In this document: piece after piece, positions 1-9,706 of the stretch | How positions within the stretch are numbered: position 1 is the first letter of the stretch | Layout: every line of letters starts with the position of its first letter | DNA from: Bacillus sp. WMMC1349 | GTDB lineage: Bacteria; Bacillota; Bacilli; Bacillales; Bacillaceae | Direction of reading: 5' to 3' | Length of the DNA: 64,000 nucleotides | Assembly (NCBI RefSeq): GCF_013155385.1 | Contig: NZ_JABJUQ010000007.1 | Location: 1,594,001 to 1,658,000, forward strand | Notes under the pieces: generated by a model | What the model saw: only the letters and a program-made list of their open reading frames with translations | The model's database searches: none | Told to the model about the DNA's origin: nothing | Translations under genes and position numbers: made by a program

Positions 1-21
1 CTAAAAAGAAAGGTGGAACCA

Positions 22-753
22 ATGGCAAAATGGGCTCTTATTACTGGAGCAAGTGGCGGAATTGGGCAATGTATTAGCGAAAAGCTTGCCCAAAATCACT
101 ATCATCTGCTCCTTCATTACCACACAAATCAAACAGCGGCCAGTCATCTTGCTAAGCGGCTAGCCGATAGTTATGGGATTCAGACAGAGATCATGAATAG
201 TGATCTTACTGATTCAAAAGGTGCGGCAGCTATTTCCGCTTTTGTTGGAGAGCGAGAGCTTGAAGCTATTGTTTTGAACAGCGGACAAAGCTATCATGGA
301 CTTGTCACTGACATGTCAGATCAAGATGTTCAAGAAATGGTACAGCTTCACATTTCAAGTCCGTTTCTGTTAACAAGAAACTTACTGCCAGCTATGATCA
401 AAAGGAAAACCGGTGTCATCATCGCGATTACTTCGATTTGGGGCGAAACCGGGGCATCATGTGAAGTGTTATACAGTATGACAAAGGGGGCGCAAAATTT
501 GTTTGTGAAAGCTCTTGCAAAAGAGCTTGCCCCAAGTGGTATCAGAGTAAATGCTGTTTCTCCGGGAGCGGTTAAAACAAACATGATGGGAGGTTTCTCA
601 AAAGAGGAAATCACCATGCTAGCAGAAGACATTCCGATGGGGAGACTTGCTAAACCCGAAGAAATTGCGGATGCGGTTGAGTTTTTGCTTTCAGAAAAAG
701 CATCATATATTACCGGCCAGATTTTATCGGTAAATGGTGGTTGGCACTGTTAA
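22..753 (+). CDS. ymfI: SDR-family EF-P 5-aminopentanone reductase (YmfI)
   Basis: Short-chain dehydrogenase/reductase. The B. subtilis orthologue reduces the 5-aminopentanone group carried by elongation factor P, giving mature EF-P that helps ribosomes through polyproline. The cofactor loop ITGASGGIG lies near the N-terminus (residues 7-15), the catalytic pair is in YSMTK near residue 150, and the end TGQILSVNGGW is typical of SDRs. I use ATG 22 because AAAGGTGG ends six bases before it; a GTG at 13 lies inside that ribosome site. It is the first of the ymfI-ymfJ-ymfK-rodZ-pgsA-cinA-recA series, whose order supports the name over a generic FabG-like reductase. Confidence 0.9.
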   Translation: MAKWALITGASGGIGQCISEKLAQNHYHLLLHYHTNQTAASHLAKRLADSYGIQTEIMNSDLTDSKGAAAISAFVGERELEAIVLNSGQSYHGLVTDMSDQDVQEMVQLHISSPFLLTRNLLPAMIKRKTGVIIAITSIWGETGASCEVLYSMTKGAQNLFVKALAKELAPSGIRVNAVSPGAVKTNMMGGFSKEEITMLAEDIPMGRLAKPEEIADAVEFLLSEKASYITGQILSVNGGWHC

Positions 754-823
754 AAACATGTATAGTTTGTTCCCCCTCCGAGAATAATAAAGCTGTAACT
801 TTAAGAGAATGGAGGGGCTTGAT

Positions 824-1081
824 ATGTCAGTACTGGATAACTGGGACCAGTGGAAAAACTTTTTGGGTGACCGTCTGAACGAAGCCCATGAAAAAGGAAT
901 GTCAAACGAAACGATCTCAGATCTAGCTTATGAGATAGGTGATTATTTAGCGACTGAAGTCGATTCTAAAAACCATCAAGAAAGAATACTTGCTGATTTG
1001 TGGAGTGTTGCTTCAGAAGAAGAGCAACGTGCCATTGCCAATGTGATGGTCAAGCTTGTCGAAAACAACACCTCACATTAA
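824..1081 (+). CDS. ymfJ: DUF3243 protein YmfJ
   Basis: Small (85 aa), acidic, soluble protein of the DUF3243 family; molecular role unknown. It begins MSVLDNWDQWKNFLGDRL and contains the family's conserved pattern of acidic helices. ATG 824 sits seven bases after GGAGGGG; an upstream in-frame ATG at 809 precedes that ribosome site and is not used. Position between ymfI and ymfK is as in B. subtilis. A rho-independent terminator follows directly, so it is the end of a transcript. Confidence 0.9.
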   Translation: MSVLDNWDQWKNFLGDRLNEAHEKGMSNETISDLAYEIGDYLATEVDSKNHQERILADLWSVASEEEQRAIANVMVKLVENNTSH

Positions 1082-1095
1082 AATGGAGTATAAGA

Positions 1096-1143
1096 AAAAA
1101 GTGAGGGTTTTCAGGGCACAGTGTTGAATAACCCTCATTTTTT
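1096..1143 (+). terminator. rho-independent terminator after ymfJ
   Basis: TGAGGGTT pairs with AACCCTCA across a 20-base loop and is followed by a T run; the A run before the stem makes it potentially bidirectional. Confidence 0.75.
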
Positions 1144-1180
1144 CATATCACCATGAACTTCCATGTTTATGATATAAAAA

Positions 1181-1336
1181 AGCTGTCTTGGATTTTCTAA
1201 GACAGTCCGGAGCTAATCAGGGGGAATGGCGAGACTCCTACGGGAACAGCGCGATCCGAGGATGCTCGCGGATTGCCCGCGGAAAGCAAGCAAATTATCT
1301 AATTTTTATTCATCCACACTACTTTCAGGACACCCT
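1181..1336 (+). repeat. MITE-like intergenic repeat, copy 1 (diverged)
   Basis: Diverged member of the family described at 35751-35896. The left end reads AGCTGTCTTGGATTTTC, the core has GGGGGAATGGCGAGACTCC and GCCCGCGGAAAGCAAGC, and the right end is CTACTTTCAGGACACCC. The left end can fold on itself (CTGTCTT...AAGACAG). It occupies most of the 430-base gap between ymfJ and ymfK. An open frame over it has no ribosome site and is not a gene. Confidence 0.75.
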
Positions 1337-1513
1337 CCTTTTTTGTAGCCGGCACGGTTTGTTTTTCTTCCATTCTCTTAAAAAACTCCCCCGATTTTGG
1401 AAAACGAACGTTTTTCTTATTTAATATAACATTCTGCTTTCTAATTAGGGCAAAATGCTTTATGATAAAGGAAGGTAAATTTTTGTCAAGATGATGTGTA
1501 GGGAGGTTCTCAT

Positions 1514-2305
1514 TTGGCAAAACTCGAATGGTATCTAGAATATGAGATCCAAGTCAACCGCCCCGGACTTCTGGGAGACATATCCTCTTTGTTGGGGATG
1601 CTTTCAATTAACATTATTACAATTAACGGTGTTGATACTTCAAGAAGAGGACTTTTGTTAAAATGCCGTCATATAGATCAGATTAAACGTCTAGAATCGA
1701 TTTTGAATACAATGGAGACGATTACGGTGACAAAGCTGAGAGAACCAAGGCTGAGGGATCGTCTCGCTGTAAGGCATGGTCGCTATATTCAACGGGATGC
1801 CGATGATAAAAAAACATTTCGTTTTGAGCGTGCGGAGCTCGGTCTGCTCGTCGATTTTATGGCTGAGCTGTTTAAACAAGACGGACATAAGCTGATTGGA
1901 ATTCGCGGAATGCCGCGGGTAGGTAAAACAGAGTCGATCGTCGCTTCCAGTGTTTGTGCCAGTAAAAGGTGGCTGTTTCTGTCTTCCACTCTTTTAAAAC
2001 AAACGATTAGAAGTCAGCTAATTGCTGATGAGTATAGTACGGAAAATGTATTTATACTTGATGGCATTGTCTCCACAAGAAGAGGATCTGAACGCCACTT
2101 ACAGCTCGTCAGTGAAATTATGCGGCTATCTGCGACAAAAGTTGTCGAACATCCAGATATTTTTGTGCAAAATACTGAATATACGATGGATGACTTTGAT
2201 TATATTATTGAATTGCGTAACAAACCTGATGAGGTTATTACATATGAACATGCCGAAGAACCACAAATGTTCGACCATTCTGGTTTTTCTGGTTTTGATT
2301 TTTAG
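1514..2305 (+). CDS. ymfK: DUF3388 protein YmfK (N-terminal ACT-like domain)
   Basis: Conserved Bacillus protein of unknown function (263 aa, the family's usual size). Residues 1-80 look like an ACT-type regulatory fold (EIQVNRPGLLGDISSLLGML); the rest is the DUF3388 region, which contains a short GMPRVGKTES stretch resembling a P-loop near residue 135. The start is TTG 1514, seven bases after GGGAGG. The gene ends 18 bases before rodZ and is probably co-transcribed with it. No reaction can be assigned. Confidence 0.85.
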   Translation: MAKLEWYLEYEIQVNRPGLLGDISSLLGMLSINIITINGVDTSRRGLLLKCRHIDQIKRLESILNTMETITVTKLREPRLRDRLAVRHGRYIQRDADDKKTFRFERAELGLLVDFMAELFKQDGHKLIGIRGMPRVGKTESIVASSVCASKRWLFLSSTLLKQTIRSQLIADEYSTENVFILDGIVSTRRGSERHLQLVSEIMRLSATKVVEHPDIFVQNTEYTMDDFDYIIELRNKPDEVITYEHAEEPQMFDHSGFSGFDF

Positions 2306-2323
2306 AATGGAAGGTGTTTTGTT

Positions 2324-3217
2324 GTGACTGAACTAGGAATTCGGCTGAAAGAAGCCAGAGAGGAAAAAGGAATGTCGTTAGCCGACCTTCAGGCGGTAAC
2401 AAAAATCCAAAAGAGATATTTAACAGCGCTTGAGGAAGGAAACTACGAAATTATACCAGGAAAGTTTTATGTGAGAGCTTTTATCAAACAGTACGCAGAA
2501 GCTGTTGGTTTGGACTCAGAGCTCTTATTTGAAGAGTATAAAAAGGATATCCCGAATTCTTATAGTGACGATGTTTCTGAGCGGATTTCTTCTATTAAGC
2601 CGCAGAAGGAACTTCCAAAGTCAGCTTCCAAAGCGCTTGAGCTTTTGCCCACTTTGCTTGTTACCGCTGGGATTATTGTCGTGATCGCAATCATCTATGT
2701 GGTCATCCAAATGGTAAATGGCGGAGGAGACCAACATAAGGCTGACAATCCTAAAACTGAGGAGTCACAGAGCAAGTACGAAGTCCCTAAAGATTCACCA
2801 TTAACAAAAGAAAAGAAAGAAAATGGTGGCGCAGACGAGGACAAAAAAGAAGAAGATCAGCAAAAAGCTGATAAAAAGGAAAAATTGAGCATCAAGGCGA
2901 CTGACAGCAAGGGGAGCTCGACAACCTATGAAGTATCAGGAGCTGATAAGCTGGAGCTTGAAATGAAAGCAACAGAAAAATCTTGGGTTAGAGTTCAGGA
3001 TGGAGAAGGACAGTCTCTTAAAGAAGGAATGATGGAAAAAGGAGAAACCTTTGAAAAAAATATAACCGATCAGAAACAGATTAATTTACGGATCGGAAAT
3101 GCGCCTGGTATAGAAATAAAACTTAACGGAGAAGTTCTTTCTTATGAACTTGATCCAAAGAGTGTGATCACACAAAACATAACGATTCAAAATAAGAAGG
3201 AGGAAAAGTCATCTTAA
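2324..3217 (+). CDS. rodZ: RodZ-type cell-shape protein (YmfM)
   Basis: Membrane protein that links the MreB cytoskeleton to the elongation machinery. Residues 1-80 form a helix-turn-helix of the HTH_25/XRE type (GIRLKEAREEKGMSLADLQ, then GKFYVRAFIKQYAE). One membrane helix lies near residues 108-133, then a charged Lys/Glu linker (about 140-190) and a C-terminal DUF4115 domain. GTG 2324 is seven bases after GGAAGGTG. At 297 aa it has the normal RodZ layout. The neighbours ymfK and pgsA are the expected ones. Confidence 0.92.
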   Translation: MTELGIRLKEAREEKGMSLADLQAVTKIQKRYLTALEEGNYEIIPGKFYVRAFIKQYAEAVGLDSELLFEEYKKDIPNSYSDDVSERISSIKPQKELPKSASKALELLPTLLVTAGIIVVIAIIYVVIQMVNGGGDQHKADNPKTEESQSKYEVPKDSPLTKEKKENGGADEDKKEEDQQKADKKEKLSIKATDSKGSSTTYEVSGADKLELEMKATEKSWVRVQDGEGQSLKEGMMEKGETFEKNITDQKQINLRIGNAPGIEIKLNGEVLSYELDPKSVITQNITIQNKKEEKSS

Positions 3218-3239
3218 CCATAGGCGAGATGACTTTTTC
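3204..3239 (+). terminator. terminator at the end of rodZ
   Basis: AAAAGTCATCT pairs with AGATGACTTTTT; the rodZ stop codon lies in the loop. Confidence 0.7.
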
Positions 3240-3282
3240 TTGCGTTCATCGACACTAAAACGATACATATGGAGGAACCTTA

Positions 3283-3864
3283 ATGTTTAATTTACCGAAC
3301 AAAATTACACTCTCAAGAATTGCGCTCATTCCTATTTTCATGATCATTATGCTTGTTCCATTTCAGTGGGGAACCTTGTCTTTTGGAACCGAATCAATCC
3401 CTGTTACTCATTTGGTTGGAGCACTATTGTTTATTTTTGCTTCTGTTACCGATTGGATTGACGGGTACTACGCGAGAAAGCTCAACCTGGTGACGAATTT
3501 CGGGAAATTCCTTGATCCTCTTGCAGATAAATTACTCGTTTCATCAGCGTTGATTATTTTGGTTCAGTACGATCTTGCCCCTGCTTGGATGGTAATTGTC
3601 ATTATTAGCCGAGAATTTGCTGTAACAGGACTTCGTCTTGTACTTGCTGGCACAGGAGAAGTTGTCGCAGCCAATATGTTAGGAAAAGTAAAAACATGGG
3701 CACAGATTATTGCGATTTCAGCTTTGTTACTTCATAATCTGCCTTTTGAACTCGTGTCTTTCCCATTTGGCTTGCTTGCTTTATGGGTAGCAGTCTTTTT
3801 CACGATCATCTCTGGTTGGGATTATTTCGTTAAAAACTGGGATGCTTTAAAAACATCGAACTAA
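3283..3864 (+). CDS. pgsA: CDP-diacylglycerol-glycerol-3-phosphate 3-phosphatidyltransferase
   Basis: Makes phosphatidylglycerol phosphate from CDP-diacylglycerol and glycerol-3-phosphate in the membrane, the committed step to phosphatidylglycerol. The CDP-alcohol phosphotransferase signature D-x2-D-G-x2-A-R-x8-G-x3-D-x3-D is present (DWIDGYYAR near residue 59, then GKFLDPLAD). Four or more hydrophobic helices span the 193 residues, the B. subtilis size. AGGAGGAACC-type spacing precedes ATG 3283. Essential in relatives; it lies between rodZ and cinA as expected. Confidence 0.95.
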   Translation: MFNLPNKITLSRIALIPIFMIIMLVPFQWGTLSFGTESIPVTHLVGALLFIFASVTDWIDGYYARKLNLVTNFGKFLDPLADKLLVSSALIILVQYDLAPAWMVIVIISREFAVTGLRLVLAGTGEVVAANMLGKVKTWAQIIAISALLLHNLPFELVSFPFGLLALWVAVFFTIISGWDYFVKNWDALKTSN

Positions 3865-3883
3865 TATTGGGGAAGTGGAAACA

Positions 3884-5137
3884 ATGAAACTGGAAAGAAA
3901 AGCTGAAATCATTGCCGTCGGTTCAGAGCTTCTGCTCGGGCAGATCGTGAACACTAATGCGCAATTTATTAGCAAACACTTGGCTGAAATCGGGATCAAT
4001 GTTTTTTATCATACGGCTGTTGGAGACAATCCTGATCGTTTAAAGCAAGCGATCCAAACAGCACATGAAAGATCTGATTTTCTGATCTTTTCAGGCGGAC
4101 TTGGACCGACGAAAGACGATTTGACAAAAGAAACGATCGCAGAAGCTGTTGGACGGTCTCTCCAGCTTGATACTGCAGCTTTTCAATCGATTGAAGATTA
4201 TTTTAAAAAGACAAACCGTACAATGACTCCAAACAATCGGAAACAGGCGATGATTCTTGAAGGTTCGACGGTTTTGCCAAATCGTTTTGGCATGGCACCA
4301 GGGATGTTTTTCGAGCATGAATCTCAGTTTTATATGCTTCTTCCTGGTCCACCGAAAGAATTGGAGCCAATGTTTGAAAATGAAGCGAAGCCATTAATTT
4401 TAGAAAAACTCGGCTCAAAAGAAAAAATTGTTTCGAGAGTTCTCAAATTTTTTGGGATCGGAGAATCTCAGCTAGAAACGGATTTAGAAGATATCATTGA
4501 TGCACAGACAAATCCGACAATTGCTCCTTTAGCGGCTGATGGAGAGGTCACACTCCGCCTAACGGCAAAACACACCAATATGTCTGAGACGAACCGGCTT
4601 TTAAATGAAATGGAAGACCGTATTTTAGAGCGGGTCGGTGAGTTTTTTTACGGGTATGGTCATACATCGCTTGTGGAAGAACTTGCAAAAGCTTGTGTCA
4701 AGAAAGGAATGACACTTTCTGCTGCAGAAAGCTTTACTGGTGGTCTGTTTTCTAGCTCGTTGACAGAGCTGAGCGGAGCATCTGCATACTTCAAAGGCGG
4801 TGTTGTCTGTTATACGAACGAACTGAAACGTGATGGTGTTGGAGTTGCAGAAGAAACCTTGAATCGTTTTGGTGCGGTCAGTGCTCAATGTGCGAAAGAA
4901 CTTGCTGCAGGCATAAGAGACAAAACAGGTAGTGATATCGGAATTAGCTTTACAGGAGTAGCTGGCCCGAATCCACAGGAGGGACATCCTCCAGGGAAAG
5001 TGTTTATTGCCATTTCAATAAATGGAAAACTTGAAGAAGTGTTTGAATTCATGTTTGCCGGTTCTAGATCAAGTATTCAAAGACGTTCAGTTAAATATGC
5101 CTGTCATCTGCTATTAAAAATGCTAGAAGGTAAGTAA
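3884..5137 (+). CDS. cinA: CinA, competence/damage-inducible protein
   Basis: Two-domain protein: an N-terminal MoaB/MogA-like domain (about residues 5-170, with the GGLGPTKDD motif near residue 70) and a C-terminal PncC-like nicotinamide-nucleotide amidase domain (about 255-415, with SAAESFTGG). In B. subtilis it is co-transcribed with recA during competence. I chose ATG 3884; an in-frame GTG at 3875 lies in the GGGGAAGTGG ribosome site. 417 aa is full length. A weak hairpin (about 5157-5192) follows before the recA promoter. Confidence 0.93.
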   Translation: MKLERKAEIIAVGSELLLGQIVNTNAQFISKHLAEIGINVFYHTAVGDNPDRLKQAIQTAHERSDFLIFSGGLGPTKDDLTKETIAEAVGRSLQLDTAAFQSIEDYFKKTNRTMTPNNRKQAMILEGSTVLPNRFGMAPGMFFEHESQFYMLLPGPPKELEPMFENEAKPLILEKLGSKEKIVSRVLKFFGIGESQLETDLEDIIDAQTNPTIAPLAADGEVTLRLTAKHTNMSETNRLLNEMEDRILERVGEFFYGYGHTSLVEELAKACVKKGMTLSAAESFTGGLFSSSLTELSGASAYFKGGVVCYTNELKRDGVGVAEETLNRFGAVSAQCAKELAAGIRDKTGSDIGISFTGVAGPNPQEGHPPGKVFIAISINGKLEEVFEFMFAGSRSSIQRRSVKYACHLLLKMLEGK

Positions 5138-5156
5138 TAATAAGCTTTTTCCTTTT

Positions 5157-5195
5157 CAAAAAGAATGTTTCTCTATAAGGGATCATTCTTTTATT
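5157..5195 (+). terminator. weak terminator between cinA and recA
   Basis: AAGAATG pairs with CATTCTT across about 15 bases, followed by TTATTATTTG. The low-GC stem suggests some read-through into recA. Confidence 0.45.
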
Positions 5196-5215
5196 ATTTG
5201 TATTCGTTAAAAAAA

Positions 5216-5229
5216 CGAATATGCGTTCG
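5216..5229 (+). promoter_or_regulatory. LexA (SOS) box upstream of recA
   Basis: CGAATATGCGTTCG matches 12 of 14 positions of the Bacillus LexA site CGAACRNRYGTTYC. It lies just upstream of the recA -35 element, as expected for SOS repression. Confidence 0.8.
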
Positions 5230-5237
5230 CTTTTTTC

Positions 5238-5266
5238 TTGGCAAATTCGTATAAACAAGGTATAGT
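5238..5266 (+). promoter_or_regulatory. sigma-A promoter of recA
   Basis: TTGGCA (5238-5243), a 17-base spacer, then TATAGT (5261-5266). Transcription would begin about 30 bases before the recA start codon. Confidence 0.8.
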
Positions 5267-5301
5267 AGATATAGCGGAAGTGATAAAGGAGGAAAAATAG
5301 A

Positions 5302-6336
5302 ATGAGTGATCGTCAGGCGGCCTTAGATATGGCGCTTAAACAAATAGAAAAACAGTTTGGTAAGGGTTCAATTATGAAGCTCGGTGAACAAACTGAAACA
5401 AGAATTTCAACTGTTCCGAGCGGTTCTTTAGCCCTCGATGCAGCCCTTGGTGTGGGCGGATATCCACGCGGCCGGATTATTGAAGTGTACGGACCGGAAA
5501 GTTCCGGTAAAACCACGGTGGCGCTTCATGCGATTGCTGAAGTACAGCAACAGGGTGGTCAAGCGGCATTTATCGATGCTGAACATGCACTCGATCCAGT
5601 TTATGCGCAAAAATTAGGTGTTGATATTGATGAGCTTTTGCTATCACAACCTGATACAGGGGAACAAGCGCTTGAAATTGCGGAAGCGCTTGTCAGAAGC
5701 GGAGCTGTTGATATCGTTGTCATTGACTCTGTTGCAGCGCTTGTTCCGAAAGCTGAGATCGAAGGTGAGATGGGAGACACACATGTCGGACTGCAAGCAA
5801 GATTGATGTCCCAAGCGCTTCGGAAACTGTCCGGAGCGATTAATAAATCGAAAACGATCGCAATCTTTATTAACCAAATTCGTGAAAAAGTCGGTGTCAT
5901 GTTTGGTAATCCTGAGACAACTCCTGGCGGAAGAGCGCTGAAGTTCTACTCATCTGTTCGCCTTGAAGTGCGCCGTGCTGAACAGCTTAAACAAGGAAAT
6001 GATGTCATGGGAAATAAGGCGAAAATCAAAGTCGTGAAAAACAAAGTGGCACCTCCTTTCCGGACAGCTGAAGTCGATATTATGTATGGTGAAGGCATTT
6101 CAAAAGAAGGGGAAATCATCGACCTTGGATCAGAGCTTGACATTGTCCAAAAAAGTGGAGCATGGTATTCTTATCAAGATGAACGTCTTGGACAAGGGCG
6201 TGAAAATGCAAAACAATTCCTTAAAGAAAATAAAGATATCCTTCTTACCATTCAAGAGCAGATCAGGGAGCATTACGGACTGGATACAGGTAGTCCTGCT
6301 TCACAAGAAGAAGCTCAGGAAGAACTCGAAATTTAA
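5302..6336 (+). CDS. recA: Recombinase RecA
   Basis: DNA strand-exchange protein and co-protease for LexA cleavage. Walker [10 protein letters not shown] is near residue 65, the Walker B strand is [10 protein letters not shown], and L2-type residues follow [14 protein letters not shown]. The acidic C-terminus is normal. At 344 aa it is close to B. subtilis RecA (348). ATG 5302 follows GGAGG by eight bases. It has its own promoter with a LexA box and its own terminator. pbpX, which follows recA in B. subtilis, is not present here. Confidence 0.98.
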   Translation: MSDRQAALDMALKQIEKQFGKGSIMKLGEQTETRISTVPSGSLALDAALGVGGYPRGRIIEVYGPESSGKTTVALHAIAEVQQQGGQAAFIDAEHALDPVYAQKLGVDIDELLLSQPDTGEQALEIAEALVRSGAVDIVVIDSVAALVPKAEIEGEMGDTHVGLQARLMSQALRKLSGAINKSKTIAIFINQIREKVGVMFGNPETTPGGRALKFYSSVRLEVRRAEQLKQGNDVMGNKAKIKVVKNKVAPPFRTAEVDIMYGEGISKEGEIIDLGSELDIVQKSGAWYSYQDERLGQGRENAKQFLKENKDILLTIQEQIREHYGLDTGSPASQEEAQEELEI

Positions 6337-6342
6337 TCCTCT

Positions 6343-6374
6343 AAGGTTGCCGGCGAAGATCGGCAACCTTTTTC
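6343..6374 (+). terminator. terminator after recA
   Basis: AAGGTTGCCG pairs perfectly with CGGCAACCTT around an eight-base loop, followed by TTTTT. Confidence 0.9.
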
Positions 6375-6412
6375 TATGTTTAAGTGAGATGGGAAACGTT
6401 AAGACAGCAAGC

Positions 6413-6441
6413 TTGACAAGTATTTCCCACACAATTACAAT
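6413..6441 (+). promoter_or_regulatory. sigma-A promoter of rny
   Basis: Consensus TTGACA (6413-6418), 17-base spacer, TACAAT (6436-6441). It leaves a leader of about 165 bases before rny; a second TTGACA lies at about 6490 without a good -10. Confidence 0.7.
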
Positions 6442-6614
6442 GAAATTGTATCACTTGTTTTTCTTAACATGATTGATAAACATTTAAACTTGACAAGGGC
6501 AGTGAAACGATTTTCATTCCCTGTGAAGGTTCTGTATGTTGAGAGATAGTACAATGTACATGCCGACACTTACTTTTAGCAAGAAACAAGTTCATAGCAA
6601 GAGGAGGTGAAAGT

Positions 6615-8174
6615 ATGAGTCCTTTAACAATTCTCATCTCCATTTTGCTGAGCCTATTCTGTTTAGTTGTTGGCTACTATGTTCGTAAAATCATTGCCGA
6701 AGCAAAAATTTCAGGTGCGCATCATGCAGCCGAACAAATTCTTGGAGACGCCAAGCGAGATGCGGAAGCGTTGAAGAAAGAAGCCCTTCTTGAAGCAAAG
6801 GACGAGATTCACACGCTTCGGATAGAAGCTGAACAAGAAGTTCGTGAAAGACGAAATGAGCTTCAAAAACAAGAAAACCGTTTACTTCAAAAGGAAGAGA
6901 ACCTTGACCGAAAAGATGAATCATTAGATAAACGGGAAGCGATGTTGGAGAAGAAAGATCATTCTCTGAATGAACGACAACAACATATTGAAGAGATGGA
7001 AAGCAAAGTGGATGAAATGATTCGTATGCAGCAGTCAGAATTAGAGCGAATTTCTAGTCTGACGCGTGATGAAGCGAAACAAATCATTCTCGAACGAGTT
7101 GAAAATGAGCTTTCCCATGACATCGCGATCATGATGAAAGAAACTGAAAATCGTGCGAAAGAAGAGGCTGATAAAAAAGCAAAAAATATTCTTTCATTGG
7201 CCCTACAGCGTTGTGCGGCTGATCATGTAGCTGAGACAACGGTTTCAGTTGTTAATCTTCCAAATGATGAGATGAAAGGGCGTATTATCGGACGGGAGGG
7301 GCGCAATATCCGTACATTGGAAACGTTGACGGGTATCGACCTTATCATCGACGATACACCGGAAGCTGTTATTCTTTCGGGATTTGACCCGATCAGACGG
7401 GAAACCGCTAGAATCGCTCTTGATAAACTCGTTCAGGATGGCCGTATTCATCCTGCCAGAATCGAAGAAATGGTTGAAAAATCCCGCCGTGAAGTGGATG
7501 ATTATATTCGTGAAATGGGCGAACAAACGACTTTTGAAGTTGGTGTTCATGGTCTTCATCCGGATTTAATCAAAATTCTCGGTCGTTTAAAGTTCAGAAC
7601 AAGCTATGGTCAAAATGTATTGAAACATTCAATGGAAGTGGCATTTTTGACCGGTCTAATGGCTTCAGAACTTGGAGAGGATGTCACACTTGCTAAACGG
7701 GCAGGACTTCTTCATGATATTGGAAAAGCGATTGATCACGAGGTGGAAGGAAGCCATGTTGAAATTGGTGTAGAACTTGCCACCAAGTACAAGGAGCATC
7801 CAGTCGTCATCAATAGTATCGCATCACATCACGGAGATCAGGAACCAACTTCCATCATCGCAGTGCTCGTGGCAGCAGCCGATGCGCTGTCAGCCGCAAG
7901 ACCTGGTGCACGAAGTGAAACGCTTGAAAACTATATTCGCCGCCTTGAAAAATTGGAAGAAATCTCCGAATCATATGAAGGTGTTGAAAAGTCATTTGCG
8001 ATACAAGCTGGACGGGAAGTACGGATCATGGTAAAACCGGATTCAATTAACGATCTAGAAGCCCATCGTCTGGCACGAGATATTCGAAAACGAATTGAGG
8101 ACGAGCTAGATTATCCTGGACATATTAAAGTAACTGTGATCAGGGAAACAAGAGCAGTTGAATATGCAAAATAA
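6615..8174 (+). CDS. rny: Ribonuclease Y
   Basis: Membrane-anchored endoribonuclease that starts bulk mRNA decay. An N-terminal membrane helix (residues 3-22) leads into a long coiled coil (about 35-190) rich in Lys and Glu. A KH RNA-binding domain follows (about 205-290, with [10 protein letters not shown]) and an HD domain (about 330-430, with [12 protein letters not shown]). 519 aa is close to the B. subtilis enzyme (520). ATG 6615 is seven bases after GAGGAGGTG. It is followed by ymdB as in relatives. Confidence 0.97.
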   Translation: MSPLTILISILLSLFCLVVGYYVRKIIAEAKISGAHHAAEQILGDAKRDAEALKKEALLEAKDEIHTLRIEAEQEVRERRNELQKQENRLLQKEENLDRKDESLDKREAMLEKKDHSLNERQQHIEEMESKVDEMIRMQQSELERISSLTRDEAKQIILERVENELSHDIAIMMKETENRAKEEADKKAKNILSLALQRCAADHVAETTVSVVNLPNDEMKGRIIGREGRNIRTLETLTGIDLIIDDTPEAVILSGFDPIRRETARIALDKLVQDGRIHPARIEEMVEKSRREVDDYIREMGEQTTFEVGVHGLHPDLIKILGRLKFRTSYGQNVLKHSMEVAFLTGLMASELGEDVTLAKRAGLLHDIGKAIDHEVEGSHVEIGVELATKYKEHPVVINSIASHHGDQEPTSIIAVLVAAADALSAARPGARSETLENYIRRLEKLEEISESYEGVEKSFAIQAGREVRIMVKPDSINDLEAHRLARDIRKRIEDELDYPGHIKVTVIRETRAVEYAK

Positions 8175-8207
8175 AGTGGTGCAGAATGCATCGCTTTATT
8201 TTTTTGT
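8168..8207 (+). terminator. terminator after rny
   Basis: AAATAAAG...CTTTATTT, with an inner GTGCA/TGCA pair, ending in a T run. Confidence 0.6.
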
Positions 8208-8260
8208 TTTCTTATGTAACACTATTAAAAAGCCTATTTTAAAAAAGAAAGGATCAAAAC

Positions 8261-9055
8261 ATGAGAATTCTATTTGTTGGAGATATTGTCGGTTCACCCG
8301 GCAGACATATGCTCAAAAGCTATTTGCCAAAACTAAAACTAAAATATAAACCGCATGCCACCATCGTAAATGGAGAAAACGCCGCACATGGGAAAGGCAT
8401 AACTGAAAAAATATATCATGAAATCATAGAAGCGGGAGCTGATGTGATCACAATGGGAAACCATACATGGGACAAAAGAGAAATATTCGATTTTATTGAT
8501 GATGTTCCCAAAATGATCAGACCTGCTAACTTTCCGAAAAACACACCAGGGAAAGGAATGACATATACAAGAGCAAATGGGAAGGAGTTGGCTGTCATCA
8601 ATCTGCAAGGTCGGACATTTCTTCCACCGCTTGACTGTCCTTTTCAAAAAGTAGATGAGCTGATTGAAGAAGCCTCTCGAAAAACGCCGTATATTTTCAT
8701 CGATTTTCATGCTGAAGCAACTAGCGAAAAACAGGCGATTGGCTGGTATACAGATGGGAGAGTGTCAGCCGTTGTGGGAACACATACACATGTTCAAACC
8801 GCTGATAATCGTGTACTTGAAAAAGGTACAGCATATATTTCTGATGTGGGGATGACCGGCCCATATGACGGAATTCTTGGAACTGACAAAGAAGCAGTGA
8901 TCAAACGCTTTAAAACAAACCTTCCTGTTCGCTTTGAAGTTGCCGAAGGTCGTACGACATTAAGTGCAGTTGTCATAGATATCGATGAACAAAGTAAAAA
9001 AGCTGTTAAGATTGATCGAGTTTTAATTAATGATGATCATATGTTTTTTGAATAG
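8261..9055 (+). CDS. ymdB: YmdB metallophosphoesterase
   Basis: Phosphodiesterase of the YmdB/DR1281 family; in B. subtilis it hydrolyses 2',3'- and 3',5'-cyclic nucleotides and affects biofilm-versus-motility gene expression. Metal-site motifs are visible: GDIVGSPGR at the N-terminus, VNGENAAHGKG (about residues 35-45), GNHTWD (about 66-71), DFHAEATSEK and GTHTHVQTAD. 264 aa is normal. ATG 8261 follows GAAAGGA. It lies between rny and spoVS, the usual place. Confidence 0.95.
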   Translation: MRILFVGDIVGSPGRHMLKSYLPKLKLKYKPHATIVNGENAAHGKGITEKIYHEIIEAGADVITMGNHTWDKREIFDFIDDVPKMIRPANFPKNTPGKGMTYTRANGKELAVINLQGRTFLPPLDCPFQKVDELIEEASRKTPYIFIDFHAEATSEKQAIGWYTDGRVSAVVGTHTHVQTADNRVLEKGTAYISDVGMTGPYDGILGTDKEAVIKRFKTNLPVRFEVAEGRTTLSAVVIDIDEQSKKAVKIDRVLINDDHMFFE

Positions 9056-9081
9056 CATTTTAGAAAAATATTAAATAGAAA

Positions 9082-9111
9082 GCAGGAATATCCAGATCTT
9101 TTAGTGAATAT
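9082..9111 (+). promoter_or_regulatory. sigma-H promoter of spoVS
   Basis: GCAGGAATA (9082-9090) fits the sigma-H -35 RNAGGAWWW. Fifteen bases later GAATAT (9106-9111) fits GAATWW. spoVS is a known sigma-H gene in B. subtilis. Confidence 0.7.
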
Positions 9112-9242
9112 AGTAAAAATGGAAGGTACCCTGCTATTTTTGAAAAGCAATATTGGGGATGGCTTTAGAAATAGCAATATCTAATAATGATTGTTCTAAT
9201 GAACACTCACTTATCTATTGTAAATTTAGAGGGGGAGCAGGA

Positions 9243-9503
9243 ATGGAAATATTAAAAGTTTCAGCAAAATCAAATCCGAATTCAGTTGCAGGTGCACTCG
9301 CAGGAGTTTTAAGAGAACGAGGAGCTGCAGAAATTCAAGCAATCGGAGCAGGAGCACTAAATCAGGCTGTAAAAGCTGTGGCGATTGCCCGTGGATTTGT
9401 CGCACCAAGTGGAGTTGATCTGATTTGTATCCCGGCCTTTACCGACATTCAAATTGACGGTGAAGAACGAACAGCGATTAAATTGATTGTAGAACCTCGC
9501 TGA
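9243..9503 (+). CDS. spoVS: Stage V sporulation protein S
   Basis: Small Alba-like protein (86 aa) needed for normal sporulation timing and spore coat assembly. The sequence is nearly invariant across Bacillus (starts MEILKVSAKSNPNSVAGALA, ends TAIKLIVEPR). I use ATG 9243, seven bases after GAGGGGGAGC. A longer frame from 9153 would extend it by 30 residues but has no ribosome site and starts inside the leader. tdh and kbl, which follow spoVS in B. subtilis, are absent. Confidence 0.97.
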   Translation: MEILKVSAKSNPNSVAGALAGVLRERGAAEIQAIGAGALNQAVKAVAIARGFVAPSGVDLICIPAFTDIQIDGEERTAIKLIVEPR

Positions 9504-9533
9504 TAGACAAAGAACTTCCTATTCCATATGCTT

Positions 9534-9566
9534 CAACCTGCTTACAGATGTAAGTGGGTTGTTTTT
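9534..9566 (+). terminator. terminator after spoVS
   Basis: CAACC-TG-CTTAC pairs with GTAAG-TG-GGTTG around AGAT, then TTTTT. Confidence 0.8.
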
Positions 9567-9600
9567 GGTTACAGAAAATAGCGGCACAAAGAAAAAAACA

Positions 9601-9629
9601 TTGATAATCATTTTCATTTAGTATATAAT
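9601..9629 (+). promoter_or_regulatory. sigma-A promoter of miaB with overlapping Fur-like box
   Basis: TTGATA (9601-9606), 17 bases, TATAAT (9624-9629). The -35 and spacer overlap TGATAATCATTTTCA (9602-9616), which matches the Fur 7-1-7 site TGATAATNATTATCA at all but one position. The promoter is strong; control by iron is an inference. Confidence 0.6.
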
Positions 9630-9706
9630 GATGGGTTCTAGGTTGTATTGACAGCCTGGAACCTTTATACTGAAGAGTGAGTTTGTTTGAAAGGAGACAA
9701 AAAAAC

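Noticed and set aside
1188-1424. 78-codon plus-strand frame
   Set aside because: It lies on a MITE-like repeat and AT-rich leader of ymfK, has no ribosome site and no protein-like composition.
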